Assembly (NCBI GenBank): GCA_029204225.1
Contig: CM055108.1
Coordinates: 21,583,644-21,647,643, forward strand
DNA length: 64,000 nt
Reading direction: 5' to 3'
Source of the DNA: Diphasiastrum complanatum
Taxonomy: Eukaryota; Streptophyta; Lycopodiopsida; Lycopodiales; Lycopodiaceae
In this document: positions 53,811 through 64,000 of the stretch, piece by piece
Layout: the number at the start of each line of letters is the position of its first letter
How positions within the stretch are numbered: the stretch's first letter is position 1
The notes under the pieces: model-generated
The model's input: the letters and a program-made list of their open reading frames with translations, nothing else
Told to the model about the DNA's origin: nothing
The model's database searches: none
Translations under genes and position numbers: made by a program

Positions 53811-55690
53811 TTGTTTGTCCATCCTTACTGTTGATACATGCTACATTGCTCAGTTTTCATATGTTCCTCCAGATGTGCATCCTTCTATTACACCCCTTGT
53901 TGATCCACCTTTCATGATTCAATTTAATATGTCACTCCAGGTTTGCCTTCTTCTGCATTCTATAACAAAGACAGATCCATTTATTGCCTTCTTCATGTTG
54001 TTCCAACATCTATTTCATAATTCCCTTTGCATCAGTTGCATGTCATGTTTACCAGTTGACATTTTGTGATATCCCTCTTATAGATTTCATCTTTGGTTGT
54101 ATTTCTTTGCATGTTTGAGCATCAGTACCTGCTATAACAGTGGTCCTTTGAGAAGCAATACAGCGATGTCTACATGACAGTTCCAGTCAAACTTTTCTTT
54201 TCATGTATGATATCATCTACTTGGATCCTTCTGCAGTTCTATCTAGAGATCTACATTTATGTTTGCTAAGCAATAAAGTTTTACACTATCTCAGTGGGCT
54301 GCATTCATATATATGGAGCCAATACTGCTGCTTGTCATCATAGGCTCTGTCTATACAGCTCGATTTCATTCTATCTACTCCGCACTTATCAATTCTACAG
54401 ATAGCTTGGAATGTATTTGCTTCTCTCAAGTCATCTATTTCCACTATTATTAAGTACTAGGAGTCTATATTGCTTAGCTTGGGGTATGACCTGGCAGAAC
54501 ATTTTTAATCTTGTTCCTCGTGCCTGCCTTTTTAGATTTACAATTCTTTTTTATGCAACATTCATTCGATTTATAGAATTCCATCTCTTCTGGCTTCATC
54601 AGTAATTTATGTGTTTTTTTCATAACGGCAATTATATACATATTCACTGCAGCATTCAGTGTAAGGGGTAATACCAAGAAAACAATTATGAAAAGCAAGA
54701 TTGATTTTGCAGATTTGTGATTCCTGGAAAATATAAAAAATATGCACAGATTTAATGTATGGAAACTAGCAGACTTGATGAAGACTATTCTGCATCTTTC
54801 CAGACTGGAAAGGTCTATGAATTCTCAGAGACTGTTGTAGCAAAGAGGATACGACTTGAGCACTGAAGATTTTTCAGAAATTTATGGTTATTTTTTACCA
54901 TCAGAAGAAAGTGATATACCTGGAAAATTGCTCATGAGTGACGAACCTCCCCCAGTACATGTTTTCAGGAAACGAATGATCCATCCAAATGATTGATATT
55001 GTACTTGTGGTACTTATGTACATTTCTAGCACGAGAATGACAATGAGGCTATAGCTGGGTTGATGAAAAAAGAGAATGGTTTTAACCAGATAGGCTATTC
55101 CAGGGATCGATGGAGTACACTGTATTCAACGGTCATCATTGGACACATGGTGGTCAGGTATACATTAACTACAGCAGTGGTTGTGAGTGAAAATCTTGAG
55201 AAGGCGGTTATGGAAAACTAAGAAAGTTTTTGCAGACTTCAAGTCTCTTGAAGAAAAAGAAAATCTTAAAATTGACTGCACACTAGCAAATTTCATAAAG
55301 CCTATCCTGCAATTTTCCAGACTGGATAGACATACAAATTTTTGGAGATTACTACAGCACCTTATACGAAACACCTTCACAGCCCACAAGCAAATAATTT
55401 GAATGGTAACTCTGAAAAAACTGGAGAATTTTGACTCATACTTCTGAGCGCACATTGAACAGTAAAATCACATGTGCCTAAGGATGAGCACAAGGAGTAC
55501 TAGCTCGACTGATATCATCTTACTGTGTGACTGAAGGCATGCTTTCCCTTGTAACTGATGCTTTTGAAAAACTTTTCATTTTCACCTGATCAGTGAATCT
55601 TCATTAGTTAGAGCAAACATCATTCTACCTCACCAGTAAAACCTATCCTGAGCTTTTGCCAACACTGCCTAAAGATCCAATCTATTCAAA
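53811..55690. other. Unassigned stretch with diverged repeats and plus-strand coding-like scraps
   Basis: Plus-strand pieces at 54770-54975 read EDYSASFQTGKVYEFSETVV and, one frame over, STEDFSEIYGYFLPSEESDI, DEPPPVHVFRKRM. Another at 55187-55400 reads FADFKSLEEKENLKIDCTLA. The words TTTCCAGACTGGA(A/T)AG recur at 54798 and 55316, suggesting an old duplication. I cannot assign a family. A missing exon of the minus-strand gene may also lie here. Confidence 0.3.
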
Positions 55691-55755
55691 GCCTATCAGA
55701 TTCATCAAGTCAAATGTAACAATCAAAGAAATAGAAATCATGCAAAACCTCGTAC

Positions 55756-55944
55756 CTCCATCTTGGCGATCTGCAAGATGTTGTAATTGAAGAGCAATAA
55801 ACAAGGACTTCCAAGATGTTGGCGGTGGACCAGCTCCAAGGCCCCAACAGTCATAAGAAGGGTAAGGCAAAGATTTTGGCATAGGAGGAACAATGTCCAC
55901 TTGAAAACATTTCTTGCAGTGCTTTTCCCATAAAATTTCTGTAT
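55756..55944 (-). CDS. N-terminal-side exon of minus-strand gene (F-box-like region)
   Basis: 189 bp between acceptor TATCTTTGCAG and donor GGAG|GTACGAG. It encodes TEILWEKHCKKCFQVDIVPP, YPSYDCWGLGAGPPPTSWKS and LFIALQLQHLAD. The pattern L-W-E-K-H-C followed by W-K-x-L-F is reminiscent of the segment after an F-box in LRR F-box proteins. It joins the exon at 56109 in phase 1 (codon GAT completed across the junction). An F-box identity is inference; I do not recognise the specific protein. Confidence 0.6.
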
Positions 55945-56108
55945 CTGCAAAGATAATCATGTAGTCATTTTCAATTTAAAGATTCAGATCGCGCAATCTC
56001 ATTACAATCAGTTCTGAAAAATTTAACACCAGAGTTTCATGACACAGGTTCTGTTATTCTATCAACTAAGAAAAACACTCTCCAAATTGAATCGATTACA
56101 AAATTTAC

Positions 56109-56225
56109 CAAGATTTAAAGATAAAAAATCAGAACGATCCTCTGCATCCAGCAGTTCTTGTGCTGAGAACTGCTCTGCGACACACCATGCCAGATCCGAA
56201 GGCATTGATGACACATCAGGTAAAT
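56109..56225 (-). CDS. N-terminal-side exon of minus-strand gene
   Basis: 117 bp between acceptor GTCCCTTGCAG and donor CTTG|GTAAAT, both strong. It encodes LPDVSSMPSDLAWCVAEQFS then AQELLDAEDRSDFLSLNL, an amphipathic, acidic segment. Begins in phase 1, so another exon lies upstream at higher coordinates and was not found before the retroelement block at 56.7 kb. Joins 55944 in frame. Confidence 0.6.
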
Positions 56226-56274
56226 CTGCAAGGGACATAAAGGTGAACTATTAGTGATTTTAAGAAAGTAACTG

Positions 56275-56690
56275 GCAGCTAGGTCAAGCTGCCATGTAAT
56301 TACGACTAATCTTTATTGTTGCTTAGGTCCAAGAAACACAGAGATAGGCATTTCAAGGAATTCACATAACTGCATGATCGTGACCCAGCCACTTCCCAGA
56401 AAGGGAGAAACTCATGCAATACTCTAATTGTTGCATCCATAAGAAGAAACAGAAACTTTGATTCTTAATTTTTTTTAATTAAATTTTTTTGACCCCCAAA
56501 AATAGCCCCTAAATCACATTGAAAAAAAATTCAAATTTTTTTTTTTTTAAAAAAGTCCCCTGCACCCCCACGGCACGTGTCCCGTGGGGAACTATGGTTC
56601 AAGAATACCCACTAGCCATGCAAGTTTTGTTCTATAATCACTAAACTCTAGATGCCAATGCCAATAGAAAGCTATTATTTATTTGTTGAA
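56275..56690. other. Noncoding, probable intron
   Basis: AT-rich with poly-T/A runs at 56465-56560 and a CCCCCACGGCACGTGTCCCG palindrome-like patch at about 56568. No gene seen. Confidence 0.4.
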
Positions 56691-56697
56691 CAAAAAT

Positions 56698-56945
56698 GGG
56701 TTGGTTGCCGGAACACATCATTCTGGACTGCAAAAATCTCTACAAATTGGGTTTTGTTTTGGATCAAGAAGCTTTGGTGGTGCAATAAGATGTTATAAGT
56801 CATCTTTGGCATGAACGGTATGGTCACCTACATTACGAAGCCTTGAAGCTTTTTCATGAGAAACAAATGGTGAGAGGTCTTCCCAAAATCTTGAACAGAT
56901 TAAGTGTTTGTGATTCTAGCATTTTGGGCAAGCGTACTAGTTAAA
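56698..56945 (+). pseudogene. Copia GAG-pre-integrase scrap
   Basis: It reads HIILDCKNLYKLGFVLDQEA, then after a stop LWHERYGHLHYEALKLFHEK and VCDSSILGKR, the H-x-H region of copia integrase. It ends where family C LTR sequence starts. Confidence 0.75.
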
Positions 56946-57745
56946 AACCGATTTACAGCAGATCACTAGCTAGGCTAAGAAAGCAACACATAAGCAGGAA
57001 CTAGCTCTAGAAAGCAATAAAGAGAATGCTTTAGGAGACTAAAGAGAGAGATCAATATCATCAGCTATGAAATGAATGACAACATGTCCTACTTATACAC
57101 ACAAAGAGGCCCAAAAATGCAATTTTCATGGAGCTTTCCAGAGGATAAGATAATGTCAGTGAACCTAATCAAAATGGATAAGGAAGAATAATAGTGCACC
57201 CTCGTACAAGAGGGGCCCGACTCCAATATCATATGGCCAAGTACCTAATAAATGAATAAGGCCAAAGGCCAGTACATGAATAAAAAGGGCCCAGTAGTTA
57301 CGAATAGAGCCACAGCTGATCTAGAGCTAAGCTATGAAAGCATCACATAAGCAAGACTTAAGCTGTGAAAACAACACATAAGCAAGACTTAACCCTAGAA
57401 AGCAGGAAAGAGAGAGATTAAGGAGACTAGAGAGAGAGATCAATATCATTAGCTGAATAACAAATGACACAGTTTCCCTACTTATAGCCAAGAGGAAGCC
57501 CTAAAAGGAAGCTTCTGGTGGCTAGGGCCCAACTGGGAGGGAACATAGTGCACCCTCCAAGAAGGCCCCCACTTTCCAGTAATATGTCCAAATGGCCTAA
57601 TAATGAGTAATAAGGCCAAAGGCCAACCATATAGTCTAAGTGTCACTAATGAATTAAAAAGGGCCCCAAGGCCTGCTTATGCATATAGTAAAGTAAATGT
57701 AAATGGACGCGGCGAATGTTATGAGCCGAGTCCATAACTCTCCTT
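56945..57745 (-). repeat. Family C LTR sequence, partially duplicated
   Basis: Two overlapping copies, about 56950-57300 and 57310-57745, share AAGCAACACATAAGCA-type and AGAGAGAGATCAATATCAT words, then AATAAGGCCAAAGGCCA. The second ends at TGAGCCGAGTCCATAACTC, next to the element 3' end. It may be an LTR-LTR recombination product or tandem partial duplication. Confidence 0.65.
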
Positions 57746-57870
57746 GGCACAAAAAAAATAGACCCAACTGCCGAAATAAAACTGGATCAAATAGCAACAA
57801 GCCCCGGTGCATCAACAGCTAGAACAACATTTGATGTAGAGGAATCAACAAGTGCAGCAAGAGCACGAGC

Positions 57871-58649
57871 CTAATCCACAAGTGATGGTGTATGATAAAA
57901 GACATCAGTAGGCTCCCATGTGGCCTCCTCAAAAGGATGACCATCCCACTGGACCAAAAACTGAATTTGTCGGCGGCGTCGACTATGGTATAGACGAAGC
58001 TGTAATATAGCAGCATGTAAAACTGGAAATAACTCTGGAGCAGTAGGAAACTCAGCATCACAAGGAGCGTCATCCTCAATAGCAGCACGTAATAAACTGA
58101 CATGGAATACATCACAGGCGCGTGCGGAAGCAGGAAGCTGTAAGCGATATGTAACTGGACTAAGAACCTCCAAAATGCGATAAGGCCCATAATAACGTGG
58201 TGCAAGCTTCTCAGTAGAAGCATGGCCCTGGACAAAATGATGACGTGCAAACCGTAGGCGTAGATAAACCATATCTCCAAGCTGAAACTCAACATGGCGG
58301 CGGTGACGATCAACTGAGGTCTGATAACGCTGCTGAACATGCTGTAAATGAGAATTGGCCCGGGTAATAAGCTCTAGAGCACATGATAGAAAAGACGCAA
58401 GTGTGACAAGTGTATCCTCAGGAGGGAGAGGAATGCCAGGTAAAAGAGGTGCATAGCCATGAGATAATAAAAATGGTGAGACACTTGTGCTGGTACTAAC
58501 AGAGCTATTATAGCTATACTCTGCTAAACATAAATGTTGATCCCAATCCTTCCCAGAAGGAGTAACAAAATGGTGTAAATAATCCTCAAGGATCCTGTTA
58601 AGGACCTCAGACTGCCCATCAGAAGTAGAATGATCAAGCAGCAACCAGG
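57871..58649 (-). pseudogene. Family C integrase C-terminus and chromodomain
   Basis: STSDGQSEVLNRILEDYLHH starts at the last catalytic Glu region of integrase (the D-G-Q-S-E motif). Then YSYNSSVSTSTSVSPFLLSH, FQLGDMVYLRLRFARHH, LAPRYYGPYRILEVLSPVTY and FHVSLLRAA follow, and a chromodomain FLVQWDGHPFEEATWEPTDV. The frame is open and continuous with the novel region upstream (WHSWLLLDH), so the fused ORF spans 58980-57871, 369 codons. The zinc region and first two Asp of integrase are missing. Confidence 0.88.
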
Positions 58650-60353
58650 AATGCCAAGGTATCCGTAATGCCCAAGATAGTAGAGGATCAGCCCAAAAGA
58701 TAGGGACATCATACCAAGGTATCCAAAAAGCCCGAGAAGGTAGAACTGCATCAGCAACAGGAAGCCAATAAGAAAACTGGAAAAGAGATGGATACTCATC
58801 GCAAATAGCCGCATCATACATGTAACCATCAACCATATGTGCAAACTCAGTGATATAGGTGCCCGAAGAAAAGATAGCAGCATCGGAAGACCAGCACCAA
58901 GGAGTAGGAACATAAGCAGGACGACAGGCACGCTGTAATAGCATGAAAAAGCAAGCGATATGCCAGGAAACATGGATCATAAAGAGATCATCCTGACAAA
59001 GGATAGTTAAAATGGAGAAACGTGCACCAGCATGGTCAAAAACCCAAGGTATCTATAAGGCCCATGAATGAGAAGTAGCAATGGCACACGGTACCTTCAA
59101 GGCCCCTATCACGAGAAGAGCAGCATGCCAAAAGCTCTAGAAGGTCCAAGAAATCAATGCATCATCTAAAGAAACATGATGCATAAAAACAATAGAAAAA
59201 AATCTAGAAATAGTAGAGGCCTCAACTGAAAAACTTTAGCCGAAAAATTCATCCAGAAAGACCTCATATGGACATACCAATCCATCATAGGATACACCAA
59301 AAACGGATGGAGAATCGCATGACCCATCGGAACTGGCCGCAAGTGTAATCCCAAAGTACACACCAGGCGCACAAGTGAGGAATAGAAGAAATGCACTGGA
59401 ACGCGGAACAGGATCCCCAACATCAGTAGCAAGCATCGGATGAATATCCATGTGTAGCTGGGGATGAGTATCAAAGCACATATGAGCAATATGAAGTATA
59501 TGGCGGCAACATCCCCATAAACTATCCAAGAGAGGAGAAGGAACTCTCTCAAGGTACTCTGATGGTCTCGGAAAACCAGAACAAAGTGGTAACTCGGCAT
59601 CAGAGACCAAGCGATATGGAGCAACCTGAAATGACGGGGAATCTGAAGATCACCTGGACAAACAGTAGCTAGAAAGGAGGCAATAACCCAAGCCATCAGG
59701 ATATGCCAAGCCTGACAATGAGCAACAATCCAAGGAACATATAGAGAGCCACATGCATAATCATAGAGATATCCGCACCATAGGCGATCTGTAATATGGA
59801 AAAACCAGCACCAACCAACAGGTCCAAATGGAAACCAAGCTATACGTAATAACCAAGAATGCCATATATCCACAACATCGGCATGGACTGCAGCAAACCT
59901 ATATGTAGAAACACAAGGAGACTGAAGGATGCCCGTATACTCATCTAGAAAGATCCCAGCATATAAATACCCTAGATAAGTAATAGTGACCATCTGGCAA
60001 ATATCCTCGGATGGAAAATGTGTAATGGTAAGGGCCAAAGGCGCATGAATCATGTAAGGAACCGTAGAAATATCATGAGGCGGTTCACAAACCTCAAGCA
60101 GAGATCCATGCAGTAAAGCGAAAAAAGATACAACTTGATCACCAATAGCGAGGGAACCATCAAACGTGGACCCGTGAAGAACCTCATAGAAATCAGCAGG
60201 AACATCGGCCACAACAGACTCAAGAGATGGAGATATAGAGACCAATGGAGAAGATACTGCACCAACCACCGAACCAGGAGGGCTATTTGAGGTATGCACA
60301 AAAGCAATAGTAAAAATACCACCAAGGTATACGGCCTGAGGAAGAGGACCCAC
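58650..60353 (-). other. Family C novel internal region in copy 2
   Basis: A 395-codon ORF (60353-59166) contains PADFYEVLHGSTFDGSLAI, PHDISTVPYMIHAP, LLRIAWFPFGPVGWCWFFHI and LLHIAWSLMPSYHF. A shifted frame at 59610-59236 (ERVPSPLLDSLWG, YDGLVCPYEVFLDEFFG) is also conserved in copy 1. From 58980 the frame reads VSWHIACFFMLLQ, PWCWSSDAAIF. Repeated H-I-A-W and P-W-x-x motifs suggest growth by short duplications. No RT or RNase H motif is visible. The product, if any, is unknown and would be hydrophobic. Confidence 0.55.
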
Positions 60354-60469
60354 GAATGGTGAAAGTGAAGCAGCAACTGATGTACTCTAAATGGGAAGAA
60401 GAGCTGCATCATGAGCCTTTGGCAGGCTACGCATAAACTGCTTCTCGGTAACCAACTGATAGTCACCCT

Positions 60470-60589
60470 GGGAATCAATACCAGCAAGTAAATGATGTTG
60501 ACCAGCATGAGTAAAGGAAAGTGTCTGCTGAGAGAGATCCACAGCAACAGTACCAAGTGAAGAGAACTAGTCGTATGCCATATGGAGAT
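60470..60589 (-). pseudogene. Family C protease end in copy 2
   Basis: The words FSSLGTVAVDLSQQTLSFTH then QHHLLAGIDSQGDYQLVTEK match the protease C-terminus of copy 1 at 5925-6055. The active-site half is deleted. Confidence 0.7.
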
Positions 60590-61345
60590 CTACGGGAGTA
60601 GCCAAAGCATCTGAAACCGTAGACCCATGAATAATATCGAAATAAGCTGTAAAGTACTGGCAAGAGACATCGCCTCAACAAGTGTGAGAGGACGGAAGGA
60701 AGAAACATCGTAACGTAAGGCACCACAAAGCCTAGCAATATAACGAGAAATAAGCTCAGTGGCCGGTAGATCTGTGAAAAGATAAGAAAGCTCCATAAAT
60801 TGATCTATATAAAAAGCAAGGTCACTGGTCTGAGTGAGACTACGGAATGTATCACATTGGCGGTCGAGCCACTGAGGATCAATCATAGCATGACGGAGGT
60901 CATGGCGAAAGGTATGCCATATATGGAGCCCTTCCCGATCAGGATCAGCTCGATAAACTCGCCACCACGTGGCGGCTCGTCCATCTACGTGTAAAGCAGC
61001 CAACTGGATCTTCTGAGGATCAGTCTTAGGGTAGATCTGAAAATATGTGTCAAGCTTAGCAAACCAATTCTCTAATAAGTTCCCGTAAGAGGAACCGGAA
61101 TAGGTAGCAAGTTGTACCCTATCACGAAAGTCTCGAGCAAAATGTGGCTCAGGAACTGGGGGACATGGAAAGAAACCAGGAGGAGGGTTAGGTGGAATGA
61201 ACGGTCCACCACCAGGCTGACTAATAGAAGAAGATGGAAATCCAAATGGAGGGGGAGCCCCAAATGAAGGAAAGACAGGAGCTTTTCCAGGACCATGAGG
61301 CTGTAAAGAATCGATATGTGACTGCATAGTAGCAAAGCCGGTCAT
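60590..61345 (-). pseudogene. Family C gag in copy 2
   Basis: 251 codons: a Pro/Phe/Gly-rich N-terminus (PPPFGFPSSSISQPGGGPFI), then the capsid: FRDRVQLATYSGSSYGNLLE, WFAKLDTYFQIYPKTDPQKI, AATWWRVYRADPD, FRHDLRHAMIDPQWLDRQ. This is a standard Retrotrans_gag domain, complete here except for the knuckle. The ATG at 61345 is the first in frame but the true start may be upstream (the preceding bases to 61418 stay element-like). Confidence 0.87.
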
Positions 61346-61498
61346 AACTGTATCGGTGCTTCTTCATAAATAGACAGCACAGAATCGGCAAAAAACCCAC
61401 AAAGCCTGTCCTCCAGGTAACCAATAGGACTCCTGAGGCCCATGGTGAACTACTGGTCTGAATTTGGCCTTTCCCAAGATAATCTGTTAACCGCCTAG

Positions 61499-62650
61499 TT
61501 ATTTCTTCATCCTCTGTTCAGCTGACCCGATACAGGTGCTGTACCTGGTACTAGGTTTATTACATGATGGTAAACCATGTGGCAAATCTTCAGGAAAACC
61601 ATCTTTAAATTTAGACAATAAAGCTTCTAATTCACTGATTTTCTGCTGTATAGAACTGGAAATAGAAACTTCAGGAATAAACTGAAAGTCACATAAGAAT
61701 ACCTGATGGTCTTCGTCTCCGATTAGCTGACAGAGCTCTGAACTGCAGACCATAGAATTGTTAGGAACATCATGCTCCCCATGCAACTGGATCTCTTGGC
61801 CTTTACGCTGAAAGTTGAGGGTGTTCTCCTGATAATTTGTGGAGAGAAGGTCCTATACTGTAAAGCCAATCTCTCCCGAGAACTATGTCTGTGCGATCCA
61901 GGTGCATTATCTAAAAGTTTATTTCATCTTGGTACCCCTGAATACCAAGATTTAAGTTACTAACCATAGTTTCCCATATTTTTTTTATCTTCAACCTTAG
62001 CTAGTGAAACTATGTACCTATGCTGACTAGGTACTTCTGGTAGTTTAAGCTTTTTAACCAGGGTGTAGTTGATGAAATTATGGGTTGCCCCATCATCAAC
62101 CATAACTCTTACTGACTGGTTACCAACTTTCCCATGCATACGTACTAGGTCATGCGGCCCAAAGCTGAAGGGTCTCGCCAGCATTGCAGAGGTCAACTGG
62201 GAACAGTGTTCATGATCTTCATGATACACTTTGATCTCGGAAGCTGCCGAGTCACTGGGGAAACTTACAGTCTGAACAAGATGAACTTGTTTCTTATCTT
62301 TCTTATCTTTTTTAGTGAAAGGCCCCTTGGGACACTGTCCGACTGTGTGTGCCTTGCCCATACACACAAAGCACAAACGTTCCTATTTGGCTTTCTCAAA
62401 ATCATCTGGTTTTAAGGGCTATATGAGTGAAGGGCGTTTCTGAGGAGCTTCACTTTTAAATTTTCCTTCTTTTTTTAAATTGAAAGTCTTTCTGAGGAGG
62501 CTGCTCAGAAAGGGGCTGCTGTCTCGCCCTCTTCCTACCCACTGAATCATCATAGATTTGAGCATATCTGAGAGCTTGCTCAAGGGTAGTAGGCGAGTTT
62601 CTCTGGACCTCTACTTTATATTCATCTTTGAGGCCACGGACAAATCCCCT
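61499..62650 (-). pseudogene. Element B copy 4 capsid end, knuckle and protease
   Basis: CFVCMGKAHTVGQCP at about 62376 (C-x2-C-x4-H-x4-C), then RVMVDDGATHNFINYTLVKK with the family D-D-G-A loop, then after a break near 61970 the end of the protease and the linker FPEDLPHGLP at about 61600. KKDKKDKKQ shows a small in-frame duplication compared with element B. One frameshift near 61850. Confidence 0.87.
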
Positions 62651-62694
62651 GATTTTCTAATAATCATCCATATTTTTAATCTTTAAAATTGCTT

Positions 62695-63224
62695 CTCGAT
62701 TTACAAGTTGGAGTATCGAATCCAAGCGCAAGAACACAGAGCACAGAAGAAAGGAAATGCGATGCGCGCTTGAATGCGATACCGGACGAGGCAGTATCGG
62801 TTCCAGTGCAAATTAGTCAACGGAGGGTAATCAGAGCAAGCGGTGCGCTTGAAATTGATCTCCGGCCAAGCAATCGTCAATTTGCATGAAAATCCGAGCC
62901 GAAAAAGACCTATTTATAAAAAAAAGAAAAATTGCACGTGTGGAGGAGTGGTGAAGGAACACGTGTCGACTTGTGATTGGTCAAAATTAATGCGACGTAC
63001 CTAGAATGATTGATTTGACATCTGTCACGTGCGAAAATGACACGCTTCGAGAACGGATTTGTGCACGTGTCCCAGCCCACGTGGCCTCATAATTGGGTCA
63101 TCATTTTCACTACAACCACCAAAGAGGTGCTTTGGATCAAGAGATTATTATTGGAGCTAAAGTGCATCAAGGAAGATGATCTACCAATGATCAAGTGTGA
63201 TAATATCTCGGCCCAAGCTCTTGC
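62695..63224 (+). other. Composite insert in element B copy 4 gag
   Basis: It interrupts gag between AATCCAATATAT and CGAGAAGCAAT (element B order), with 10 bases of gag lost. The left 400 bp hold a TATTTATAAA box-like word near 62910 and ACACGTG words but no coding I know. The right 120 bp read TTTKEVLWIKRLLLELKCIK and IKCDNISAQALAKY, a copia RNase H scrap in plus orientation. Confidence 0.65.
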
Positions 63225-63813
63225 GAAATATATTGGATTAGGGACTTGTCCATTACTGTTCTTTCCCAGGCTTCCCAGGCTCTATCAAGTTCATTTTCAG
63301 GTAGGAATTCTCTTAGGAAGGCTTCTTCAAAAGCTTTCCATGACCGGGGAGTCTGCCCAGTCTCCTGGAGAATTAATCACCACTTATAGGCCATGGGCCC
63401 TAAGGAAAGACTGGCCTCAATAGCTTGCAAATGGTCAGGGGTCTGTTTAAGAGCATGAATGTTCTTCCATTTGCTAAGGAAGGTTTGTAGAATGTCTGCA
63501 TTTCTATCCTTCGTGACAACTGAGAAGTGGAGGGAAAGCTTCCTTTCGTGGAACTCAAAATCAAGCTTTTGAGTTCAGCGAACGAGTCGTCCACACTGGA
63601 CTTGAAATTGGCTAATGACAACTTCAGTTCATCCACTTCTGTTACCAATTGGAGAAACTGCTCCTTGGTAACCAGTTCGTCGAGTTCTTCGGCGAACTGT
63701 TCCTGTTCTTCCATTTCCATAGGTTCTTTCCCTTTACTGTAAGCCAAGGCTTCTGTTTCAAGTTTGTCAAAGCCTCTCTCCGGGGGTTGATCAGATCCCT
63801 GAGGAGTGGTCAT
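63225..63813 (-). pseudogene. Element B copy 4 gag N-terminus
   Basis: ATG at 63813 opens MTTPQGSDQPPERGFDKLET, then the acidic helix ELDELVTKEQFLQLVTEVDE and SSVDDSFAELKSLIL. About 100 bp are missing after STSQLS compared with 12520-12620, shifting the frame. The capsid WW motif lies beyond in another frame. Confidence 0.88.
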
Positions 63814-64000
63814 TTTCGGAACTGAAAAAGGGGTACCTTAACTTCTAATGAAAAAAAGTCAAAAGACTAATTTACAACTGTACAAGGAAAAGGAAAGATG
63901 ACTTAGCTGTTTCTGAGGACTGTACTTCGAAAGAAATTACAAAGAGGAACCCTCTCAGCTCCTTTACCCGAGATTTTAGACCTGCTGTCCCGGAAAATCC
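63814..64000 (-). other. Element B copy 4 leader
   Basis: Closely matches the leader of element B at about 12040-12220 (reverse complement), including TTTACAACTGTACAAGG and CTGCTGTCCCGG. Confidence 0.88.

Larger units (their letters stand above)
57746..61418 (-). mobile_element. Gypsy-like element, family C copy 2
   Basis: In minus-strand order: gag (61345-60590), a deletion through the knuckle and most of protease, the novel internal region (60353-58650), an integrase C-terminus with chromodomain (58640-57900) and LTR. It is fused at 61418 to the RT of element B copy 4, so its 5' LTR is gone. Confidence 0.85.
61419..64000 (-). mobile_element. Element B family, copy 4 (minus), running off the window
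   Basis: From the window end down: leader, gag, a 530-bp foreign insert (62695-63224), capsid end, knuckle, protease and the first bases of RT, stopping at 61419 beside family C. The 5' LTR lies beyond 64000. Confidence 0.9.

Noticed and set aside
59166-60353. 395-codon frame as a host membrane protein
   Set aside because: It is flanked by gypsy protease and integrase parts and is repeated in another copy of the same element, so it belongs to the transposon even though its function is unknown.
1-64000. CRISPR array, operon, prophage, rRNA or plastid/mitochondrial insertion
   Set aside because: No regularly spaced repeats, no bacterial gene order or ribosome-binding sites, and no organelle genes were seen. 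All repeats are explained by transposons or simple sequence.

Overview
This window looks like nuclear DNA of a land plant with a large, repeat-rich genome. The evidence is multi-exon genes with canonical GT-AG introns, Ty1/copia and Ty3/gypsy LTR retrotransposons primed by the plant-type initiator-Met site (TGGTATCAGAGC), a plant-style LINE, an hAT transposon and a tRNA-derived SINE. I cannot name the species. Nothing bacterial, organellar or operon-like is present.

The only plausible host gene runs on the minus strand through most of the window. I place N-terminal-side exons at 56109-56225 and 55756-55944 (joined in phase), an exon at 51429-51522, one at 44953-45123, leucine-rich-repeat exons at 3459-3551 and 3190-3296, and a possible last exon at 2701-2792. 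The two LRR exons splice in phase. The step from 44953 to 3551 is also in phase and would be an intron of about 41.4 kb, filled with transposable elements. At least two exons are still missing, because phases do not match on either side of the 51.4-kb exon.

Layout. 1-3.7 kb: short repeats, a mini-SINE with a 16-bp target duplication, and the 3' exons. 4-19.4 kb: a three-level nest. A gypsy element (family C, plus) was entered by a copia element (A, minus, target duplication CAGAG), and A's 5' LTR was entered by a complete chromovirus (B, plus, target duplication TGGGT). 19.4-22.5 kb: LINE and gypsy scraps. 22.6-35.3 kb: a mosaic of copia family J/K (1-kb LTRs), a deleted B copy, another copia, and a LINE ORF2. 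35.6-43.1 kb: a gypsy scrap and a minus-strand B copy split by an hAT transposon with introns. 43.1-50.9 kb: LTR scraps, a host exon, a copia RT scrap, a deleted gypsy (N) with both LTRs, and a MITE candidate. 51-56.3 kb: host exons and a copia end. 56.7-64 kb: a second family C copy on the minus strand abutting another B copy that runs off the window.

Every transposon reading frame seen is broken, so none looks autonomous. The most unusual item is family C. Where a normal gypsy element carries RT and RNase H, both copies hold about 1.5-1.8 kb of tryptophan-rich sequence with no recognisable RT motif, long open frames in both copies, and gag/protease upstream and integrase C-terminus/chromodomain downstream.
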